Below, piece by piece: positions 34,418 through 43,104 of a stretch of 64,000 nucleotides of DNA. The notes below the pieces were generated by a model, which worked only from the letters and a program-made list of their open reading frames with translations, did no database searches and was not told the origin of the DNA. Source of the DNA: Streptomyces sp. CA-210063 (GTDB taxonomy: Bacteria; Actinomycetota; Actinomycetes; Streptomycetales; Streptomycetaceae); NCBI RefSeq assembly GCF_024612015.1, contig NZ_CP102512.1, positions 434,001 through 498,000 on the forward strand, read 5' to 3'. The translations under genes were made by a program, and so were the position numbers. Position 1 is the first letter of the stretch. Each line of letters begins with the position of its first letter.

Positions 34418-35419
34418 GTGAGGACAGGCACCGCGACGCCCCCCGCCACTCCACCCCCGAGTTCGGCTGACGGCATCTCGAAGTCCGAAGCGGCGCCGTC
34501 CGCCGGGAATTCCCGCGGCGCCCGACCTCGGGTCCGTCGACGCGCCGACACGCGGTTCGTGCTCGTCTGTCTGCTGCCCGCGTCGGTGCTGTTCGCGGTG
34601 TTCATGATCGTGCCGACCGTGAACGTGTTCCGGATGTCGCTCTACACCTGGAGCGGGTTCTCCCCGGACATGCGTTTCGTGGGGCTCGACAACTTCCGCC
34701 ATCTCCTCGACGACCAGCAGTTCGTGCGGGCGTTCCAGAACACGATCGCGCTGCTGGTCGTGGTGACCGTCGTGACGATGGGCATGGGCCTGTTCCTCGC
34801 CGCGATCATGACCCGGCAACGGCTGCGCGGCCGGAACCTGTACCGGTTCGTGCTCTACATTCCGAACGTGCTCTCGGTGGTGGTGATCGCCGCGATCTTC
34901 TCCGCCATGTACGACCAGGAGAACGGCCTGCTCAACGGCACGCTCCGGCTGCTGTCGCTCGACGGTCTGCAACAGGTCTGGCTCGGCGACCAGAAGGTCG
35001 TGCTCTACTCCGTCGCCATCGCGATGGTGTGGCAGTCGCTGGGCTATTACATGGTCCTCTACATGTCGAGCATGGCCGGCATCCCGGAGGAGCTCTACGA
35101 GGCGAGCGCGCTCGACGGTGCCTCCCCCGCCCGGCAGTTCTTCGCCCTCACGCTGCCGCTGATCTGGGAGAACCTCCGCACCACGCTGACCTTCTTCATC
35201 ATGAGCGCCGTCAACCTCAGCTTCGTCCTCGTCCGCGCGATGACGGGCGGCGGGCCCGACGGCTCCTCCGAGGTCCTGCTGAGCTACATGTACAAGCAGG
35301 CGTACACGAACTCGTCGTACGGCTACGGCATGGCCATCGGTGTCGTCATCTTCGCGTTCTCGTTCCTCGTGTCGCTCCTGGTGAGCCGGGCGACGCGGCG
35401 CGAGCCCCTCCAGTTCTGA
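34418..35419 (+). CDS. Sugar ABC-transporter permease (MalF type)
   Basis: A 333-residue inner-membrane permease. A basic N-terminal tail (RRRADTRFVLVCLLPASVLF) precedes six membrane segments, and the EAA loop is LYEASALDGASPARQFFALT before LPLIWENLRTT. It forms the channel with the next gene's product. The GTG start lies 1 base after the binding-protein stop. Confidence 0.92.
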   Translation: MRTGTATPPATPPPSSADGISKSEAAPSAGNSRGARPRVRRRADTRFVLVCLLPASVLFAVFMIVPTVNVFRMSLYTWSGFSPDMRFVGLDNFRHLLDDQQFVRAFQNTIALLVVVTVVTMGMGLFLAAIMTRQRLRGRNLYRFVLYIPNVLSVVVIAAIFSAMYDQENGLLNGTLRLLSLDGLQQVWLGDQKVVLYSVAIAMVWQSLGYYMVLYMSSMAGIPEELYEASALDGASPARQFFALTLPLIWENLRTTLTFFIMSAVNLSFVLVRAMTGGGPDGSSEVLLSYMYKQAYTNSSYGYGMAIGVVIFAFSFLVSLLVSRATRREPLQF

Positions 35420-35439
35420 GAGCTCTGAGGACAGACACC

Positions 35440-36333
35440 ATGACCACGATCAACTCGCCCCGCCCGCGCACCGACCGCCCACGCGCCGGTCGGGTGCTCA
35501 CCCACGTTCTCGTCGTCGCCCTCGCGCTCGCCATCGCGGTGCCGGTCGCCTGGGTGCTGCTCGCCTCGCTCAAGCGGAAGAGCGAGTTCTTCGGCAGCCC
35601 CTGGACGCTGCCGAAGAGCCTTCACTTCCAGAACTACGTCGACGCGTTCGTCACCGCGCACATGGGCCAGTACTTCCTGACCTCGGTGTTCGTCACGGCG
35701 CTCGGGCTGGTGTTCGTCCTGGCGGTCTCCGTGCCGGCGGCCTACGTCATCGCCCGCTACGAGTTCCGGGGCCGCCGCCTCGTGGAACTCGCGCTCCTGG
35801 CCGGCCTCTTCGTCAACGTCAACTACATCGTCGTACCGATCTTCCTCATGCTCGTCGACTGGGACCGCTCCCTCATCGACGTCTTCCCCGGCGGCTTCTT
35901 CATCGACAACCCGGCCGTCCTGTCACTCGTCTACGCGGCGACGTCGATCCCGTTCACCATCTATCTGCTCACCGCGTACTTCCGGTCGATCCCGGTCGAG
36001 TACGAGGAGGCCGCCGCGCTGGACGGGGCCTCGCGCTTCCGGATCATGACCACCGTCATGCTGCCGATGGCGCGTCCGGCGGTCACCACCGTGATCCTCT
36101 TCAACTTCCTGGCCTACTGGAACGACTTCATCATCGCGCTCACCCTGCTCCCCGGCGAGGGCAAGACCCTGCAGGTCGGCCTGCTCAACCTGTTCACCGC
36201 GCAGAAGGCGGCGGCCGACTACGGGCGCCTCTACGCCGGGATGGTCATCGTCATCGTTCCCGTCCTCCTCCTCTACGCGGTCATCCAGCGCCGGCTCATC
36301 GAGGGAATGGCATCCGGCGGAGTGAAGGGCTGA
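35440..36333 (+). CDS. Sugar ABC-transporter permease (MalG type)
   Basis: A 297-residue permease with six membrane segments. The EAA loop is YEEAAALDGASRFRIMTT followed by VMLPMARPAV, and the C-terminus YAVIQRRLIEGMASGGVKG is the normal MalG-type ending. ATG at 35440 follows TGAGGACAG. It pairs with the previous permease for sugar uptake. Confidence 0.92.
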   Translation: MTTINSPRPRTDRPRAGRVLTHVLVVALALAIAVPVAWVLLASLKRKSEFFGSPWTLPKSLHFQNYVDAFVTAHMGQYFLTSVFVTALGLVFVLAVSVPAAYVIARYEFRGRRLVELALLAGLFVNVNYIVVPIFLMLVDWDRSLIDVFPGGFFIDNPAVLSLVYAATSIPFTIYLLTAYFRSIPVEYEEAAALDGASRFRIMTTVMLPMARPAVTTVILFNFLAYWNDFIIALTLLPGEGKTLQVGLLNLFTAQKAAADYGRLYAGMVIVIVPVLLLYAVIQRRLIEGMASGGVKG

Positions 36334-36384
36334 CCGACCCCTGCGGCTGTGAGCCCCCGCGGCATCAGCGGAAGGAAACCGAAC

Positions 36385-36573
36385 ATGCCGAACATGAAGG
36401 AATCGACGCGTACGGCGCTGCTCGTCGCCGTCCGTACGCTCGTCGCGGCGGCGTGCGTCACGCTCGTCGTCACCGCGCGCACGACGGTCGGGTGGGGAAA
36501 CCTCCTGGTCATGCTCGCCGCGCTGGCCGGGCTGCTGGCCCTGCTCGCCTCGTACAACCGGCGGTTCCGGTGA
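36385..36573 (+). CDS. Small two-helix membrane protein in the ABC operon (62 aa)
   Basis: ATG at 36385 follows GGAAGGAAACC. Two membrane segments (about residues 10-30 and 36-54) are followed by a YNRRFR end. Short proteins of this shape recur next to sugar ABC permeases in actinobacteria (I think of DUF6903, not verified). The stop overlaps the GH29 start (GTGA), so it is firmly part of the operon. A role as a permease accessory subunit is inference. Confidence 0.75.
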   Translation: MPNMKESTRTALLVAVRTLVAAACVTLVVTARTTVGWGNLLVMLAALAGLLALLASYNRRFR

Positions 36574-37946
36574 CCGCGGCCGCCGTGTCCGGACAGGTTC
36601 TGGCCTCGGTGCGGCCCAGCGAGCGCCAACTCGCCTGGCAGGCCATGGAGTTCTACGGCTTCATCCACTTCGGCATGAACACGATGACGGACCGGGAGTG
36701 GGGCGAGGGACACGACGACCCCGCGTTGTTCGACCCGGCCGGACTCGATCCCGACCAGTGGGTCGCGGCGCTGAAGAGCGCCGGGATGACCGGGGTGATC
36801 CTCACCTGCAAGCACCACGACGGGTTCTGCCTCTGGCCGAGCGACGTCACGTCCTACTCGGTCGCCGCGTCGCCGTGGCGGGGCGGCCGGGGCGACGTGG
36901 TCGCGGAGGTCGCCGACGCGGCCCGGCGGCACGGACTGCGGTTCGGGATCTATCTCTCCCCCTGGGACCGCACCGAGGCGTCGTACGGCTCCGGCACGGC
37001 GTACGACGACTTCTACGTCGCCCAGCTCACCGAACTGCTCACCCGGTACGGGCCGGTGTTCTCCGTCTGGCTGGACGGCGCGAACGGCGAGGGCCCGAAC
37101 GGCAGGCGCCAGGTCTACGACTGGGAGCGGTACTACGCGGTGGTCCGCGAGCTGCAGCCGGACGCGGTGATCAGCGTGTGCGGCCCCGACGTCCGCTGGT
37201 GCGGCAACGAGGCCGGGGACACCCGCCCCGACGAGTGGAGCGTGGTGCCGCGCGCCCTGCGGGACGCGGAGCGGACCGCGGACCGCTCGCAGCAGGCGGA
37301 CGACGGGGCCTTCGCCCGCCTCGTCCGCAGCGACGAGCGCGACCTGGGCAGCCGTGCCGCGCTGGCCGGGCACGAGGACGACCTCGTCTGGTACCCGGCC
37401 GAGGTCAACACCTCGATCCGGCCCGGCTGGTTCCACCATCCGGCCGAGGACGGCGAGGTCCGCTCCGTGGACGAGCTGTTCACCGTCTATCTGCGCTCGG
37501 TCGGCGGCAACTCCTGTTTCCTGCTCAACGTCCCGCCGGCCAGGGACGGGCTCGTACGGGACACCGACGTGGCGGTGTTGGAGGGGCTGGGCCGGCGGAT
37601 CGAGGACTTCCGGGCACGGCGGATCGAGGCGGCGGTGACGGTCTCGTCCGGCGCCCCGGGCGACGCGACTCCCTTGACGGCGGTGACACTCACCTTCACT
37701 CGGCCCCACCCGGTCGAGGCGGTCGTCCTCGGCGAGGACATCACGCGGGGGCAGCGCGTCGAGCACGTTGTCGTACGGGGTTTCCGGGACGGTCGGTGGA
37801 CGACGCTCACCGAGGCGAAGTCGGTGGGATACCAGCGCATCCTGACGTTCCCGCCGACCGAGGTCGACGCCGTACGGGCCGAGGTGGCCCAATCCCGGGA
37901 CACGCCCGTCCTGGTCCGAGTGGCGGCGATAGGGGCTGCGTCATGA
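36570..37946 (+). CDS. Glycoside hydrolase family 29 alpha-L-fucosidase, cytoplasmic
   Basis: A 458-residue GH29 enzyme. Hallmarks: MEFYGFIHFGMNT, LTCKHHDGFCLWPS, and SVWLDGANGEG with the nucleophile Asp169. A C-terminal beta domain follows. There is no signal peptide, so it acts on imported sugars. The GTG start overlaps the stop of the small membrane gene, and the stop overlaps the next ATG. It releases alpha-linked fucose, which together with GH35 predicts a fucosylated galactoside as the imported compound. Confidence 0.9.
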   Translation: MTAAAVSGQVLASVRPSERQLAWQAMEFYGFIHFGMNTMTDREWGEGHDDPALFDPAGLDPDQWVAALKSAGMTGVILTCKHHDGFCLWPSDVTSYSVAASPWRGGRGDVVAEVADAARRHGLRFGIYLSPWDRTEASYGSGTAYDDFYVAQLTELLTRYGPVFSVWLDGANGEGPNGRRQVYDWERYYAVVRELQPDAVISVCGPDVRWCGNEAGDTRPDEWSVVPRALRDAERTADRSQQADDGAFARLVRSDERDLGSRAALAGHEDDLVWYPAEVNTSIRPGWFHHPAEDGEVRSVDELFTVYLRSVGGNSCFLLNVPPARDGLVRDTDVAVLEGLGRRIEDFRARRIEAAVTVSSGAPGDATPLTAVTLTFTRPHPVEAVVLGEDITRGQRVEHVVVRGFRDGRWTTLTEAKSVGYQRILTFPPTEVDAVRAEVAQSRDTPVLVRVAAIGAAS

Positions 37947-39139
37947 AGGAAACGTTGCCCAGGCAGGGCACATCCCGTAAGCCGGCCAACTCGCGTAAGC
38001 CGACCAACTCGCGTAAGCCAGGCACTTCGCGCAAGTCGAGCGCCTCCCGCAGACCGAGCGCCTCCCACAGACCGAGCGTCTCCCACAGACCGTCCCGTCG
38101 AGCCGTCGTCCTGATCGCCGGCGCGGGCCTCGCGCTCGCCGCGCTGGTCGTCACCGGAGTGACGGTGCTCGGCAACAGCGAGAGCGACAGTCGGGTCGCC
38201 TCCCTCGACGGGCACCCCGTGACCCGCGACGAACTGCTCTTCCACATGCGGCGGCTCGCCCCGACCGTGCGGAACGAGCTGCGCAACGAGTACGACCTGC
38301 GCGGCACGATCGACTGGAACGCGAAGGCCGGTGACAGGACCGCGCTGCAGCGTCTCGAAGGCCGTGCGCTCGACGAGATCTGGCGGGACAAGAGCACCCT
38401 CGTCCTCGCCGAGGAGCAGGGGCTCGTCGACTCGGTGGACCACGCGGACTTCCTGGCCGAGTTGGCGAGGGAGAACGAGTCCCGGGCCAAGGCCGTCGCC
38501 GCGGGCCGGACCGTCTACGGCGTCACGGAGTTCTCCCCCGACGAGTACTACACACACCGGCTGACCGAGCTCACCACCAGCCTGAAGAAACGGCTCGGCG
38601 CGAACGCCGACGGCCCCCTCCGGGTCACCGACGCCGACGTCCGGCACGCGTTCGACAGCGACCGGGACGCCTGGAGCGCCAACGCGACCACGTACACGTA
38701 CGCGAAGCTTGTTGTCCCGGTGCCGGCCGACGCCGCCGAGGACTACGCCGCCGGGCTCCAGCGACGTGTGGCCGCGGCCAAGGGCCTCGCGGACGTCGCG
38801 CCCGAAGAACCCGGCGCGAGGCTCACGACCGACACGTACGACGGCAGTGGTTCCACCGGGCTGAACACGCACGACCAGGACCTCATGGCGGTGCTCGGCA
38901 AGCTCAGGACGGGCGAGGTCTCCGCTCCCGTCACGGGCACCGGCCAGATCACCTACTACGAGCTCGACGGCAGGAGCGTCGACGAGGACAAGGCGTTCGC
39001 CGCGTACTCCCAGCGGATCCGGCAGTCGCTCGTCGAGGAGAAGTTCGACCAGTACCTCCAGCGCCGGGTCGACGACAGCGACATCGATGTCGACGTCTCG
39101 GCGTTGGGTGCCATCAACGCAGAGGATGTGCAGCAATGA
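37943..39139 (+). CDS. Membrane-anchored SurA/parvulin-like foldase with basic repeat tail
   Basis: A 398-residue protein. Residues 1-52 are a basic low-complexity tail made of SRKPxNSRKP- and ASHRPS-type repeats; a membrane helix follows (about 53-74). The extracytoplasmic part has a SurA-N-like helical segment (VTRDELLFHMRRLAPTVRNE) and a degenerate parvulin-type region (LGKLRTGEVSAPVTGTGQI, then a C-terminal helix LVEEKFDQYLQRRV). Overlapping ATGA junctions couple it to GH29 before and to the beta-helix enzyme after it. A dedicated chaperone for that exported enzyme is the simplest reading; peptidyl-prolyl isomerase activity is not certain. Confidence 0.65.
   Translation: MKETLPRQGTSRKPANSRKPTNSRKPGTSRKSSASRRPSASHRPSVSHRPSRRAVVLIAGAGLALAALVVTGVTVLGNSESDSRVASLDGHPVTRDELLFHMRRLAPTVRNELRNEYDLRGTIDWNAKAGDRTALQRLEGRALDEIWRDKSTLVLAEEQGLVDSVDHADFLAELARENESRAKAVAAGRTVYGVTEFSPDEYYTHRLTELTTSLKKRLGANADGPLRVTDADVRHAFDSDRDAWSANATTYTYAKLVVPVPADAAEDYAAGLQRRVAAAKGLADVAPEEPGARLTTDTYDGSGSTGLNTHDQDLMAVLGKLRTGEVSAPVTGTGQITYYELDGRSVDEDKAFAAYSQRIRQSLVEEKFDQYLQRRVDDSDIDVDVSALGAINAEDVQQ
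37970..38098 (+). repeat. Imperfect 18-base tandem repeats coding the basic tail
   Basis: Units such as AACTCGCGTAAGCCGACC and CTCCCACAGACCGAGCG recur about seven times with drift. They encode the SRKP/SHRPS tail of the foldase-like protein and could vary in number by slippage between strains. Confidence 0.65.
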
Positions 39140-41469
39140 GACGCCTCGACACCGGACCACCCCCGACACGGACGCTGTACGTGGGCTTCGTCGCCCTGCT
39201 CGCCGCGCTGCTCGTCGGAGCGCTCGTGCCCGCCGCGCACGCCACCACGGCCCCGCACCGCGCCCCCGTCAAGGTCAAGCCGTCCTGGCCGGGCAACACG
39301 CCGAACACGACCGGCGGCAGGGACTACTTCATCGACGCCACGCGTGGTCGCGACAGCGCGGCCGGGACCTCGCCGAGCACCGCCTGGCGCACCCTGGCCA
39401 AGGCGAACGCGACGACGTTCGGGCCCGGTGACCGCATCCTGCTCAAGGCCGGTGAGGAGTGGCAGGACGAGCAGTTGTGGCCGAAGGGGTCGGGCAGCGC
39501 GGGCAGGCCGATCACCATCTCGGCGTACGGCGACCCGGGCGCGGGCCGGCCGTACATCGCGACGAACGGCGAGGTGCCGAGCCCGTTCAAGGCGGACGGT
39601 ACGAAGAATCCCGCGACCGTCGGGCTGACCGGTGCCATCGTGCTGCGCAATCAGCAGTACTGGGACATCAACAACGTCGAGCTGTCCAACGACGACGACT
39701 TCGCGACCGACATCACCACGGGGACGTACGTCCGCGACGGAATCATGGTCTCGATCAACGCCGACCTCCTGTCCAACGGCGCGGACAGCATCATGGACCA
39801 CTTCCGCGTCTCGAACGTGTTCGTCCACAACCTCGACGGCCCGAGTCACTGGCAGAGAATCCATTACGGCGCCGTCGACTTCCAGGTCTTCGGCAGCCGC
39901 AGCTACAAGGACTACGGCACCGGCGGCTATTACTTCAAGGACGTCCGGATCGAGAACAACACCTTCGAGAACGTCGAACTGCACGCCGTTCAGTTCGCGT
40001 TCAACTGGTTCGCGGCCGACGGCGCGGACGCCGGTCAGTACGACGAGAGCGGCAAGTGGCACGAGGGCTGGGAGCAGTTGTGGGTGCGCACGCGTGATCT
40101 GTACAGCCGTGATGTCCACATCGGCCACAACTACGCCGAGAGCATCGGCCAGGGCGCGATCCAGCTCGCCAACACCAAGAACATGACGGTCGAGTACAAC
40201 GAGGTGAACGGCTATCTGGAGCGCTACGACGCGGTGTCCTGCGCGCTCTATCTGTGGGCCGGCGCCGACTCGGTCATGCAGTTCAACGAGGTCTACGGCG
40301 GCCCGGACAACGAGTACGACGGCACGCCCTGGGACCTCGAGTACACGAACTTCAATGTCACGTACCAGTTCAACTACTCGCACGACAACGCGGCGGGCTG
40401 GATGGCCTACATGGGCAACAGCTCGAATTCGACAGCGCGCTACAACCTGAGCGTCAACGACAACGGCGTGCTGGTGAAGAACATGCTGTCGACGAATTAC
40501 TCGCCGACGTATTTCACGAACAACACCTTCGTCTACGACGGCGCCGACCTCGACCACGTCCACGACGAGACGTTCCTGAGCCGCGTCTACTTCCTCAACA
40601 ACATCTTCTACAACACCTCGAAGACGAAGCCGACCACGTGGTATCGCCGGACCGGCGCCCTGCGGCAGGCCGTGTTCGCCAACAACGACTACTACGAGGC
40701 CGGCGGCACCCACTCGACCCAGGAACCGGCCGACCCGAGAGGGCTACGGACCGACCCACGGTTCGTCGGTGACCCCGCCGACTACGTCACCGGGGTGGGC
40801 GTGAACCGCATCCGGGAAGCCGCCGCGCACTTCGCGCTGCGTGACGACTCGCCGCTCGTCGACGCCGGCCGGTACAACCCGCATCTGGGCACCGACGACT
40901 TCCTCGGCGCCCACATCTACTACGGCGACGCACCGGACATCGGCATGGCCGAGACCCGCATCGGTCCGATGGTCCCGAACCCCGTCGACGACGATCCCAT
41001 CGAGGAGGAGGCCGACAACCGGGTCGACCTCGCCCTCGGCAAACCGGCCACCGCGAGCTCGACCCACACCGGGGCGAACGGCACACTCACCGCCGACAAG
41101 CTGACCGACGGCAGCCTCACCACCCGCTGGGCCGCCGCCGACGACGCCACCTACCCCCTCACCCTCGATATCGACTTCGGCGCGGACACCACCTTCGACG
41201 AGGTCTACCTGGACGAGTACACCGACTCGGGCACCAACCCGCGAGTGCGGTCGTTCGACCTGCAGCGGTGGGACGCCGGAAGCAGCCGGTGGGTCACCTT
41301 CGCGACCCGCGACACCGGCATCGGTCACGACCTCACCGTGACCGGCTTCGGCGACATCACGACCTCCCGGCTCCGGGTGGCGCTGACCGGGCAGATCGCC
41401 ACGGAGCAGTACACGCCGACCCTCACCGAGATCTCCGTCTACGACTCCGGCGACCAGGCCGGGCCATAG
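39136..41469 (+). CDS. Secreted right-handed beta-helix enzyme with C-terminal CBM32-type domain
   Basis: A 777-residue exported protein. The signal peptide ends near VPAAHATT. From GGRDYFIDATRGRDSAAGTS a pectate-lyase-like parallel beta-helix runs to about residue 610, with coils such as VRIENNTFENVELHAVQF and MTVEYNEVNGYLERYDAVS. The C-terminal ~140 residues (LALGKPATASSTHTGANG) are a discoidin/F5-8 type C (CBM32) module that would bind galactose-type glycans. It could be a lyase or hydrolase; no catalytic set is certain. Its ATG overlaps the foldase stop. Last gene of the operon, followed by a terminator. Confidence 0.8.
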   Translation: MRRLDTGPPPTRTLYVGFVALLAALLVGALVPAAHATTAPHRAPVKVKPSWPGNTPNTTGGRDYFIDATRGRDSAAGTSPSTAWRTLAKANATTFGPGDRILLKAGEEWQDEQLWPKGSGSAGRPITISAYGDPGAGRPYIATNGEVPSPFKADGTKNPATVGLTGAIVLRNQQYWDINNVELSNDDDFATDITTGTYVRDGIMVSINADLLSNGADSIMDHFRVSNVFVHNLDGPSHWQRIHYGAVDFQVFGSRSYKDYGTGGYYFKDVRIENNTFENVELHAVQFAFNWFAADGADAGQYDESGKWHEGWEQLWVRTRDLYSRDVHIGHNYAESIGQGAIQLANTKNMTVEYNEVNGYLERYDAVSCALYLWAGADSVMQFNEVYGGPDNEYDGTPWDLEYTNFNVTYQFNYSHDNAAGWMAYMGNSSNSTARYNLSVNDNGVLVKNMLSTNYSPTYFTNNTFVYDGADLDHVHDETFLSRVYFLNNIFYNTSKTKPTTWYRRTGALRQAVFANNDYYEAGGTHSTQEPADPRGLRTDPRFVGDPADYVTGVGVNRIREAAAHFALRDDSPLVDAGRYNPHLGTDDFLGAHIYYGDAPDIGMAETRIGPMVPNPVDDDPIEEEADNRVDLALGKPATASSTHTGANGTLTADKLTDGSLTTRWAAADDATYPLTLDIDFGADTTFDEVYLDEYTDSGTNPRVRSFDLQRWDAGSSRWVTFATRDTGIGHDLTVTGFGDITTSRLRVALTGQIATEQYTPTLTEISVYDSGDQAGP

Positions 41470-41482
41470 CACTCAACGGCCA

Positions 41483-41518
41483 CCGGGCGGGTGGACGCCA
41501 CGGCATCCACCCGCCCGG
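41483..41518. terminator. Strong hairpin ending the transporter/glycosidase operon
   Basis: CCGGGCGGGTGGA pairs perfectly with TCCACCCGCCCGG (13 bp) across a 10-base loop, starting 14 bases after the beta-helix gene stop. Confidence 0.8.
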
Positions 41519-41597
41519 CTGCTCAGCGAACGGGGACTCGACCACCGGCCCGACCTCGTCCACCTCGCAGTCGCTCGACGAAAAGGCTCCGCTCCGG

Positions 41598-41816
41598 CTA
41601 GGCGCCCAGGCCGAGCAGGGCCACCTCGAGGGGCAGCGCGGGGCGCTCGGGAAGGGCCGGAGGCTCTTCGCCTCGGCCGGTGTGCGTGGGCGGGACGACC
41701 CGGAGCGCCTTGATGCCGTCGGCGGCCCATCCCGCGTCCGTCGGAGGCAGCGACAGGGTCATGCGCCGGCCGTCGGCCAGGGTGGTCTCCAGCTTGGTCG
41801 GGTCGTTCGTCGTCAT
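41598..41816 (-). CDS. Small hypothetical protein (72 aa)
   Basis: ATG at 41816 with a GGAAG site about 10 bases upstream. The sequence has ETTLADGRRMTLSLPPTD and IKALRVVPPTHTGRG and ends LEVALLGLGA. There is no membrane segment or known domain. GC-biased codons and a plausible start support it as a gene, but it could be a chance frame. Confidence 0.45.
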   Translation of the reverse strand: MTTNDPTKLETTLADGRRMTLSLPPTDAGWAADGIKALRVVPPTHTGRGEEPPALPERPALPLEVALLGLGA

Positions 41817-42081
41817 GGCAACTCACTTCCATCGCGCACACCAGGTGTGTCCAGCCTCAACTCGAAGGACGCCTGTTCGAGCCAAGAAGTTCCCCTGGGG
41901 GGATCTCCGTATCGCCTTGTCGCCAGCGAGTCGTGGACCGCTGGTCGCTCGAACAGGTACCGGTGTCCGTAAAACCCTGCTGGGGACCCCCCGGAAATAT
42001 GAACTGACGTACGTAACACGGGTGTCGGGCCGTAAGTTGTGACCGGAACTCCTCGCTTCGGCTGAAAGACGGACGGTAGAC
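41817..42081. other. Divergent intergenic region
   Basis: About 265 bases between the small minus-strand gene and the methyltransferase. It must hold at least one promoter. I see no hairpin or operator that stands out. Confidence 0.35.
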
Positions 42082-42897
42082 ATGACCGACCACGCGACCA
42101 CCCCCGGACCGGCGGCGCATCAGAAGATCGACACCTCGGTGCCGCACTCGGCCCGTATCTGGAACTACTGGCTGGGCGGTAAGGACAACTACCCCGTCGA
42201 CGAGCAGGCCGGTGACGCGTACACCGCCGTGTTCCCCGGCATCGTGACCATCGCCCGCAGCAGCCGCGCGTTCCTGCGCCGCAACATCACGTACCTGGTC
42301 GCCGAGGCGGGCATACGCCAGTTCCTGGACGTCGGAACGGGCCTGCCGACCGCCGAGAACACCCATGAGGTCGCCCAGCGGATCGCCCCCGAGGCCCGGA
42401 TCGTCTACGTCGACAACGACCCGTTGGTCCTGGCGCACGCCCGCGCACTGCTCTACTCCACGCCGGAGGGGGCGACCTCCTACGTCGACTCCAATGTGCT
42501 CGACCCGGACCGCATCCTCGAGGCCGCCGCCGACACACTGGACTTCAGCCGACCCACCGCCCTCATCCTCAGCAACATCCTGGGCCATGTCGCCACGTAC
42601 GACCAGGCGCGCTCCATCGTCACCCACCTGATGGGGGCACTGCCCTCCGGCAGCTACCTCTCCATCAACGACGGTTCGCGAGGCATCGACCCGGTCTTCG
42701 AGCAGGCACAGGACGCGTACAACGAGAGTGGCGCCGTACCGTACAACCTGCGCACCGTCGACGAGATCACCTCGTTCTTCGACGGCCTGGAACTCCTGGA
42801 GCCCGGCGTCGTCTCGGTCCCCCTCTGGCGCCCGGACCCCATCGACCCGGCCCCGGACGTCATCGCCGAACACGGCGGCCTCGCCCGCAAGCCGTGA
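42082..42897 (+). CDS. SAM-dependent methyltransferase of the actinobacterial PF04672 type
   Basis: A 271-residue protein with the family's tell-tale N-terminus HSARIWNYWLGGKDNYPVDE, motif I FLDVGTGLPTAENTHEVAQR, VYVDNDPLVLAHARALL, and SNILGHVATYDQARSIV. Streptomyces carry many copies; substrates are unknown. It ends before a strong hairpin and stands alone. Confidence 0.9.
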   Translation: MTDHATTPGPAAHQKIDTSVPHSARIWNYWLGGKDNYPVDEQAGDAYTAVFPGIVTIARSSRAFLRRNITYLVAEAGIRQFLDVGTGLPTAENTHEVAQRIAPEARIVYVDNDPLVLAHARALLYSTPEGATSYVDSNVLDPDRILEAAADTLDFSRPTALILSNILGHVATYDQARSIVTHLMGALPSGSYLSINDGSRGIDPVFEQAQDAYNESGAVPYNLRTVDEITSFFDGLELLEPGVVSVPLWRPDPIDPAPDVIAEHGGLARKP

Positions 42898-42936
42898 CGC
42901 CACGCCGTGCTGCCGTGATGCCGTGACGTAGGTGGC

Positions 42937-42973
42937 GCGGGCGCGGGCCGGTTTCATCCCCGCCCGCGCCCGC
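42937..42973. terminator. GC-rich hairpin after the methyltransferase
   Basis: GCGGGCGCGGGC pairs perfectly with GCCCGCGCCCGC (12 bp) around a 13-base loop, 39 bases after the stop. Confidence 0.7.
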
Positions 42974-43104
42974 CCACTGGCCGTGGGCGGGGAGTTCCTC
43001 CTCGGTGGGGGGCGTCTCACGGGCGGACGCGACCTGCCGTAGGGGCGGGTCCCGCGCGAAATTCGCTGGTTGCCGGTGGGGGGTCTCCGGCAGGCTTCGC
43101 GGCG

